A DNA stretch of 18,870 nucleotides from Baffinella frigidus (Eukaryota; Cryptophyceae; Cryptomonadales; Baffinellaceae), in assembly GCA_026770585.1 (NCBI GenBank), contig MU646310.1, positions 230,731 through 249,600 of the forward strand. Reading direction: 5' to 3'. Shown here in pieces: positions 7,501-16,500 of this stretch. The notes under the pieces were generated by a model. That model was not told where the DNA came from and did no database searches. It saw only the letters and a list, made by a program, of their open reading frames with translations. Numbering within the stretch: position 1 is the first letter of the stretch; every line of letters begins with the position of its first letter. Both the position numbers and the translations under genes were made by a program.

Positions 7501-10500
7501 TTCATCTCCGCAAAAGAATTGATTAACTGCTCTTGGGCAACGAAATTTACTACACACATGGATCATACTAGTAATAGTAAAGCGTGTGTAGTAATTTTCG
7601 TTGCAGCAACAGCAATTAATCAATCCTTTTACGGAGATTCAGATGGGCGGGGGGGGGGAACCTGGCGGGGTTGGTCTCGCGGGCCTCGCGCTTCTCCTGG
7701 TTGGACTGGAACCACGACTTCTTCGGTTCTAAGGGGGTCGCCACGAGTGAAGGGGGTCGCGACCACCTTGTAAGAGGGTCACGACCCCCCAGTCACCCTG
7801 GAGGATTCAGTCAACGGGTGAGGCTCAGAACCTGGCGGGGTTGGTCTCGCGGGTCTCGCGCTTCTCCTGGTTGGACTGGAACCACGACTTCTTCGGTTGT
7901 AAGGGGGTCGCCACGAGTTAAGGGGGTCGCGACCACCTTGTAAGAGGGTCACGACCCCCCAGTCACCCTGGAGGATTCAGTCAACGGGTGAGGCTCAGAA
8001 CCTGGCGGGGTTGGTCTCGCGGGTCTCGCGCTTCTCCTGGTTGGACTGGAACCACGACTTCTTCGGGCGCGACTTGATCTCGTCGTCGTGCTCGATCTGC
8101 GATGCGGGGAGACGGGTTTCAACAAAATGCGAAACACGGCCGAGAGGAAACCACGCGTGTGGTGTTCGATCTGGGAGGAGGTCACGCGGTGTCACGAGGT
8201 GTGTGTGTGTTTTGAAAACCGCAACAGATTGTTTCGGGTCTCGGGTCTCGGGTCTCGGGTCTCGGGTCTCGGGTCTCGGGTCTCGGGATTCGGGTCTCGG
8301 GTCTCGGGTTCCGGGTGGCAGACCAGGTTGCGAGCCTTGTCGGTCTCCTGGTCTGCTCGGATGTCGAGATTCGGGATTCGAGATTCGGGATTCGGGTCTC
8401 GGGTTTCGAGTCTCGGGTTTCGGGTCTCGGGATTCGGGTTTCGGGTTCCGGGTTTCGGGTGGCAGACCAGGTTGCGAGCCTTGTCGGTCTCCTGGTCTGC
8501 TCGGATATCGAGATTCGGGATTCGAGATTCGGGATTCGGGTCTCGGGTCTCGGGTCTCGGGATTCGGGTCTCGGGTTCCGGGTCTCGAGTTTCAGGTGAC
8601 AGACCAGGTTGCGAGCCTTGTCGGTCTCCTGGTCTGCGATCCGCATCTGGCGCTCCACCTGATTCCGGGTTTCGGTTGTGAGGTTGAGCGTTAAAATCAG
8701 GGAGCTCGACCTGCAAGGCACACCACGCGCGCCCTCCCACGCGACGATGGCCTTCACACCAAACGCGACGATAGCCTTCACATCACGCGCCCTCCCACGC
8801 GACGATAGCCTTTACACCAAATCGACCTCGCCAGCTGTCACCCCCCGGATTCGCGGGCAAAACCACTTTTAGTAAAGCAAATAGACGCCCGCGCGAGCGA
8901 CACCCCGGGAATCGGAGAGGTGGCCTACCCGGCTACAGCAGGTGCGAAGAAGGGGACTGGGTCATGGCCCAAGTGAGTGGGGTCGGGGAGCTCATCCGTA
9001 GATTGTACCCATCTCCTCAAGAGTGAGGTGGGCGTGGCCTTCGATGTGAGTGTAATTCAAAGCACCAAAGCACCACGTAAATGAACACACGGGGGGCGAC
9101 GAGACGGTCGATCTGGGAACAGGGGTATCTCGAATCTGTAAGGTCCTACAGGGGAACCTCGCTCATAAGAAACCGCACCCCCCCCTAGGACCCTACAGTA
9201 GGCCTGTGCCTAGGGCCCTACGGTTGTCCTAGCAGCAAAGCACACGCCAGGGGCGGGGAGAGAATCATCTCCATAAAAGTATTGATTGATTGCTTTTGGC
9301 GCAAAAAAAATTACTACACAAATGCTTTACTGTTGCTAGAATGATCCAATTGTGTAGCAAATTTCGTTGCCCCCAAAAAATTAATCCATACTCTTACAGA
9401 GATTAGGGTGCTTACCGCCTCATCCTCGAGAATCTCGCCCACCTCCACCTCCCACTCCTCGATCTTGGCGCGCATAGCTTCCACAGCCTCCCTCGGCCCG
9501 ACGCTACCTCAGATCCCCTATCCATCGGAGCCGTTTCGTACTCGCGCGCCCTTTTACCTTATAAAACACTACCGCACCGAACGCCAAAAACACTTTAACC
9601 AATTTTATTAGGTGTGGGGCGGGGCCGGGGGGGTACCGCCTCCTCCTCGAGGATGCCGTCCACCTCCGTCTCCCACTCCTCGATCTTGGCACGCATGGCC
9701 TCCACAGCCTCGTTGGGCACCACTCGCCGCTTCACCACGCCGGGCGCCCCGCGTACGATGTCCTGCTCCGGGTTTCATAGTTACGGGTCTTGACGGTGTG
9801 CCGCCAAGAGATGCGGGTCTGTACCTCCAACCCCGCGAACCCAGAGTGCTTCACCACCCCAGGCGCCCCGCGTACCAACTCCTGCTCGAGCCCCAGGGTT
9901 ACTGACTACGCGGAACGACTGTCTAGCATTCGGGAAGTGCGGTCAGTTCACAATTATTCTCCACATATCGGCCACTTTTAGAGAAATTTCGGTTTGTTTC
10001 TCGGGTAAAATGACTTTTGCTACCATCCAAAATCGTCGGATAAGACGTGTCGGTTGCAACCCAGTGGTTCCTCGTAGGACGTTGGCGGCGCCCCGCGTAC
10101 GATCTCCTGCTCGATCGCCAGGGTTACTGACGGGTCTTGGCGGTGTGGTGTTTTTTTTTACCACGCGGATGCGAATCACGGACTCTCTCTCTGCCAATCA
10201 TAAAACCCTCAACCCCCCCCAAAACCCTACCCCATACCCCCCAAACAATAACAATCACATACCCCCTAGCTCCACCCCCTCAGCGCACCCACCGCGCCAG
10301 GGTTGGGTATGTTGCCGGTGTCCTTTAGGTCCTGGAGGTTTTAATTTCACCCAACATATGCTGACGACACGCCCTTCCGTAGAGAGGACTGCAGAGCAAG
10401 CTGGGTTGCGGGTCTTGACGGTGTGCCACCAAGGGAGCTCCTGCTCTCGCTAGGGTTACGGGTCTTGACGGTGTGAGAAGGTGCCAGCGAGGCACCTTCC

Positions 10501-13500
10501 CAGGGTTCGTGCTTCGAACCCCTACCCCTACCCCCTAATCCCGAAACAATGACATTTACCCCCTGACCCCACCCCCTCAGCGCACCCACCTTGAGCATCC
10601 CCCCGACCCCACTTCCGGCAGACGGTATGTTATTGTTTTTGATTGGGGATTAGGGGTTAGGGCACCCACCTTGAGCATCTTCTTGGTGCGCGAAGAGTCA
10701 TCCGCGAGGGTGACAGCCTTCCCGCTCTTCCCCGCGCGCGCCGTCCTGTTTTGAGATTAGGGTTTAGGGATGATTTTTTTGTAGGGTTTAGGGTTTAGGT
10801 TTTAGGTTTTTTTCAGGGTTTGGGGTTTGGGGTTTGGGGTTTAAGGTTTAGGGTTCAGGGTTTTAGTATGTAGGGTTGAGTATGGAGTTTTTAAGGTTTA
10901 GGGTTTGGGGTTTAGGGTTTAGGGTTTAGGGTTTAGGGTTTAAGGTGTAAGGTTTAAGGTGTAGGATGTAGGGTTTAGGGTTTAGGGTTTGGGGTTTAGG
11001 GTTTAGGGTGTGGGGTTTAGGGTTTATGGTGTGGTGTTTGGGGTGTGGTGTGTGGGGTGTGGTGTGTGGTGTGTGGTGTGTGTGGTGTGGTGTGTGGTGT
11101 GTGGTGTGTGGGGTGTGGGGTGTGGGGTGTGGTACAGGGTGTAGGGTGTACCGGCCGACGCGATGCACGTAGTCAGCCAGGTTACGAGGCACCTCGAAGT
11201 TGATGACCGCCTCCACATTTGCGATGTCGAGACCTGCATCCCGGCGCGCGTCGTCAGCCGTCCAAGTTGAGACACCTTAATGGGGTAACTGCCTGAAAAT
11301 GGGGTAGTTAGGCCTACGGCATTGCCTAGGACCTCCTACCGTAGGCTGAGACTTTTTGATCCTAGGATCCCTCGGCCTACGGTAGGAAGTCCTGGGCAAT
11401 GCCGTATGCCTAACTACCCCATTTTCAGGACGTTAGCCTATGAATGTGGCGTTCGATCCGTCCACTCGAGAATGCTAGAGCGGCCTATTTAATACCGCAT
11501 ATATAAAGTCTTTACTACACAAATGCTCAAATTTCTACCAGGATAAGATAAAAGTAACCTCTCGCCTGGTATAGTTTTTACCAGGCACGAGGTTACTTTA
11601 CCTTATCCTGGTACAAATATTTACAACATTTCCCCCCCACTTGTAAATAGGCCCCTCTGGCGTTCTCGTGTGGGGCGAGAGGTGCAGATTGATTTCATCC
11701 GGACGAGTATTTCATGTACCCACTAGCCCCCACAAGGAATTGGGCATTTTCTTCAGAAACGAGGTGAACGACTCCAGTCCCCTATGAGGAGGGTATTTAA
11801 ACCAAACACGTACCGCTATAAGATTCCTCGGGTTCGGAGGGGGAGGGGCATTCCCGACCCCCCCCCCGGTACAAATCCGCTTCTGTACAAATCCGATCAA
11901 CGATCGAACCACTGATGTGTGCGATCAACGATCGAAGCACTGGTGCCGGGCAGGTGTGGTCGGGGCGGGGCGCACCGCGTCCGGCGAGGTCAGTGGCGAT
12001 GGGGAAGTCGACTTCGCCCGCGCGGCCGTGTTTCTTTGTTTTCGGAAACAAAGAAACACGGCCGCGCCAACAGATGCCAAACCCGGGTTAACCCCCTGTG
12101 ACAAACACGCTGAACGCAACTGCCCCAAACGCTGCTTTCGGAGGGCTGATTTGGTCGGATTTCCGAGGGCTCTCTGAGGCCCCCGATGGAGGAAATGGCG
12201 ACGGGCTTCAACCCTCAACCCTGAAACATAAACTCAGAACCCTAACCCCTAATCCCTAAACGATCTCTAAACTCAGAACCCTAACCCCTAATCCCTAAAC
12301 GATCTCGGAGGGTGTGTCGGGGGCGGGGCGGACCGCGTCCGGCGAGGTCAGTGGCCGTGTTTCTTTTGAGAGCGTTGATAGCCCCCCCTAGTACACTCCG
12401 CTATTTCACGCACACGATCAAGAGACCCAGTTTTGGGTGGACGTTTGCGGCCGGGTTTAGGGGTTTTAGGGTTTAGGGTTTAGGGCACGGACCGCGTCCG
12501 GCGAGGTCAGTGGCGATGAGGAAGTCGACTTCCCCCGCGCGGAAGGATTCGAGTGAGTCCAGACGCTGCGCCTGTTTTCGGGAGCGCGGGAGATTTGAGA
12601 GGTTTGTGACACCATGCAGGGTATGAAGGGAATAACGAAGCCAGTGTGGTCTCTAGCAAGTCCAGACGCTGCGCCTGTAGGAGCGTGGCAGCAGGCGCTT
12701 TGCAGAGGTCGATCACAACATGCCAGGCAGCATAGGAGGGTGCGTGCGGGGGCGTTCCGAGTGAGTCCAGACGCTGCGCCTGTTTGCGGGAAAGCAGATT
12801 GCCTCAGCATGTGGAGAGAGGGCGTGTTCACTCAGATGAGGAAGACTCACCCCTCCCTCGAATGGTGTGATAAAACTCGGAAGGATTCGAGTGAGTCCAG
12901 ACGCTGCGCCTGTAGGGGCGTGGCAGCAGGCGATTTTCAGAGGTCGATCACACCATCATGTGATGTATTTGTTCAGGGTGTATGCGCCTACCGATGTTAA
13001 AAATTCAAGACAGCAAAGAGGGCGTGTTCGGGGGCGTATGACCCCGCTAGAGGGCCTGTCTGACCGAGGCTCACAGGGCGCTCGAGTGAGTCCAGACGCT
13101 GCGCCTGTTCGGGCGGGGGGCGTGCATGGGGTTGCGTCAGCACGCGTGTCCTGCCGGACACGCGGGGAGAGAGCGTGCGCGTGGGCCTGCTACTATCCTT
13201 CGACACCAGTCAACTTTGGGGCGGGGAGTCAACTTTGGGGCGAAGGGGGGGGGGGGCGGACCTGGGTAAGGTTGCCGTGGAGCTCCTCGGCCTTAAGTCC
13301 CGCAAGCCCGAAAAGGATGCCTGGTATAGGGTTTAGGGTTTAAGGTTTAGGGTTTTAGGGTTTAGGGTTTAGGGTTTAGGGTTTAGGGTTTAGGGTTTAG
13401 GGTTTAGGGTTTAGGGTTTGGGGTCTAGTTGGGGTTTAGGGTTTAGGGTTTAGGGTTTAGGGTGTAGGGTGTAGGGTTTACGGTCTAGAGTTTGGGGTTT

Positions 13501-16500
13501 AGGGTTTAGGGTTTAGGGTTTAGGGTTTAGGGTTTAGGGTGTACGGAGGCGGTGGCAGCGGCGCTTCTCGCGCGCGAAGACGATCGTTTTGTCCTTGAAT
13601 GACCTGGTCTCGGGTTTGGGGTTTAGGGTTTAGGGTTAAAGGTTTGGGGCTTGGGGTTTGTGTTTTGTGGGGTTTAGGGTTTTGGGTTTTGGGTTTTGGG
13701 TTTTGGGTTTTGGGTTTGGAGTTTGGGGTTTAGGGATTAGGGGTTAGGGTTTGTGGTTTATGTTTCAGGGTCGAGGGTTGAAGTTTCAGGGTTTCGGGGT
13801 TAGGACGGGATTAGGACCGCTTGCAGAGGGCCAGGAGAAGCGCCTCCCGGTCCGCCTCGTGCTCCTTACGGATGCGCACAAACTCTTGCTGGAGCTTTGC
13901 GGGCACCGCAACCTGCCGTCGGGGAGTGTGGTTGTCAGCTGCCAACGGGGATAGGCGAACGTTGCGGCTACAGGACAGTCCGCATACGGGGGACGCCTAC
14001 TCCAACTCTGGAGGAGTGGCCTAGGGACGCCTCATCAAACTGTGGAGGGATGGGTTGGGGGGAAGCCTTGCTGAGCAAACGGTGATAGGCGAACGTTGCG
14101 GTTACAGGGCTCTGGTACTGGTACTGGTACCTTGGAATCTGGAGGGTTTAGGGGTTCGGGGTTGGGGGGAACCTTGCTGAGCGAATGGTGCGGTTACAGG
14201 GCTCTGGTACTGGTACTGAGAAACCTTTAGGTCCTTGAGGTTTTGATTTCTCGCAACATAGCCCAACGACACGCCTTTCCGTAGAAAAGATCTGCAGAAA
14301 ACGCAGTTTTGCTTTCGGATCGCGTTGAGCTCTCCAGTGCAGAGGCTCGTTGGCGAATTTCGCTGTGAAACCTGGAGGGTCCTAACCACCCAGCGGGCTA
14401 CGAAGGCCTTTTCGGCCCAAATCGGGCCACCTTTCCGTTACCGTATCCAAAGAAACTCCCCTATGACCCTACGGGTTTCCTACCGTAGGATCCTACGTCT
14501 GATCGTTTAGGGGTTCTTCAAAAATCCCTTCGAAGTCCGCTGTGTGGTAGGGTTCGGGGGAACCTTGCTGAGCGAGCCACCGTCCGCCTCGGAGCGAATC
14601 GAATCCCGGGGGATTCGATTGTCAGCTTTCAACGGGGATAGGCGGACGGTGCGGTAACAGGATAGTCAGCATACGGTATTTGACCACGGTAGGCCCTAGC
14701 GCTCCTACACTAGACACAGGGATGCCTAATCAAGTTGTGGAAGGATGGGTTGGGGGGGAACCTTGCTGAGCGAACCGCCGTCAGCCTCGGAGCGGATGGA
14801 GGCGTCTGCGGTCACCCGCACCTACTCGCCGCAACTCGCGTCAGGAACGGTGAGTCCCAAAGACGCCTCGAATGCCACAGGTTATGAGCTTCGGGGCGCG
14901 GCGCACGGGGGACGAGCCGTCTGCCGTCACTGGAATCGTCACTCCGGTCATTCTACGTGGGGCTGTATCCCCAGACGGTGTTGCGAGTTTGAGATTTTCA
15001 AGGGGATCCGACCCGCAACTGCGAGACGTCCCCAGTTTCAGGAAGCGTGAGTCCCAAAAACGCCTCGGGACGTCCCCGCGCCACCCGTTTAGGCACAGCA
15101 TTTGGTTCTTGGTGTTGTTACTCTCTGAAGGATTGTTCTTTCCGGAACTGCTCGCCGCAACGCCGTCAGGAATGGTGAGTCCCAAAAACGCCTCGAATTC
15201 CTCGTTTGGGGCGAGGCGCAAGGGAGGCGTGCCAAAGTTTTGGGGCTTCGTGTTTCGTGTTTCTTGTTTCGAGTTTGAGATTTTCATGGGGAATCCGCCG
15301 TGAGAGTTTTGGGGGAATCAGCCGCGTGATAATACCGGGCGCTTGAGGGAGTAGGCGGCGTCGTGGGCCATCAGGGGTTGGGAGTTCGTGGTTCGTGTTT
15401 CTGGCGCTTCTAACTTATGGCTGGCGCATCCAACGTATGGTGGTGCCCGGGGGTGTACCGGGCGCTTGAGGGAGTAGGCGGCAAGCTGGTCGACGTTGTG
15501 GGCCATCGTCGCGAAGAAGAGCATCGTCTGCCGCGCGATTCCCATCCCCTACCCCCCACCTTCCACCCCCCACCCCCACACCCCACACCCCACACCTCAA
15601 ACCCCACACCCCACACCCCACACCCCACACCCCACACCCCACACCCCACACCCTAAACCCCACACCTCAACCCCCAAACCCTAATTGGGCAGGCTCCTGG
15701 AGATGGGGTTCACGGAGGAGGTGCAGGAGGTGCAACCCTCAACCCTCAATGCTAAACCCTCACTGGGGGTGTACCGGGCGCTTGAGGGAGTAGGCGGCAA
15801 GCTGGTCGACGTCGTGGGTCATCGTCGCGGAGAAGAGCATCGTCTGGCGCGCGATCGGACACATCTTCACCACCTGCGGTCAGGGTTTGGGGTTTGGGGT
15901 TTGGGGTGTGGGGTGTAGGGTGTAGGGTGTAGGGTTTGGGGTCTGGGGTCTGGGTCATGGTTGCGGAGAAGAGCATCGTCTGGCGCGCGATCGGACACAT
16001 CTTCACCACCTGCGATGAGGGGTTTGGGGTTAGGGTGTAGGATGCAGGGTGAGGTAGGGTGTAGGGTGTAGGGTGTAGGGTGAGGTAGGGTGAGGTAGGG
16101 TGTAGGGTGTAGGGTGAGGTAGGGTGAGGTAGGGTGTAGGGTGTAGGGTGTAGGGTCTAGGGTCTAGGGTAAAGAGCATCGTCTGGCGCGCGATCGGACA
16201 CATCTTCACCACCTGCGATTAGGGTTTGGGGTTTGGGGTTTGGGGTTTGGGGTCTAGGGTCTAGGGTCTAGGGTCTAGTGTCTAGGGTCTCGGGGTCTAG
16301 GGCCTAGGGTCTAAGGTTTAGGGTTTAGGTTCCAGGGTTTATGGTTTATGGTTTATGGTTTATTGTTTATGGTCTAGGGTCTAGGGTTTAGGCGTTGGGG
16401 AATATGTTCAGGGTCTAGGGTTTAGGGTTTAGGGTCTAGGGTTTAAGATTTAGGGAAATGGGATTTTCCCAGTTTAGGTTCTGGGATAATGGGGTTTCTA

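Larger units (their letters stand above)
8235..8597. repeat. TCTCGGG / ATTCGGG / TTTCGGG heptamer arrays
   Basis: Three blocks of seven-base units in intron 13, separated by exon 13 echoes. The block plus echo forms a higher-order repeat of ~144 and ~137 bp. Confidence 0.9.

Noticed and set aside
8182-8781. Minus-strand frames of ~180-200 residues with [11 protein letters not shown]-type repeats
   Set aside because: Translation of the TCTCGGG heptamer array of intron 13, with exon 13 and its echoes embedded.
10755-11148. TTTAGGG array as a true telomere or chromosome end
   Set aside because: It is internal, flanked on both sides by consecutive helicase exons, short and degenerate.
11712-12218. 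Several ~60-97 residue frames on both strands
   Set aside because: Intron 9 sequence. The recognisable part ([12 protein letters not shown]) is an exon 9 echo interrupted by a hairpin.
14841-15287. 148-residue minus-strand frame and 143-residue plus-strand frame
   Set aside because: They follow an intron repeat, lack recognisable domains, and lie between helicase exons 4 and 5; kept only as a repeat with a note.
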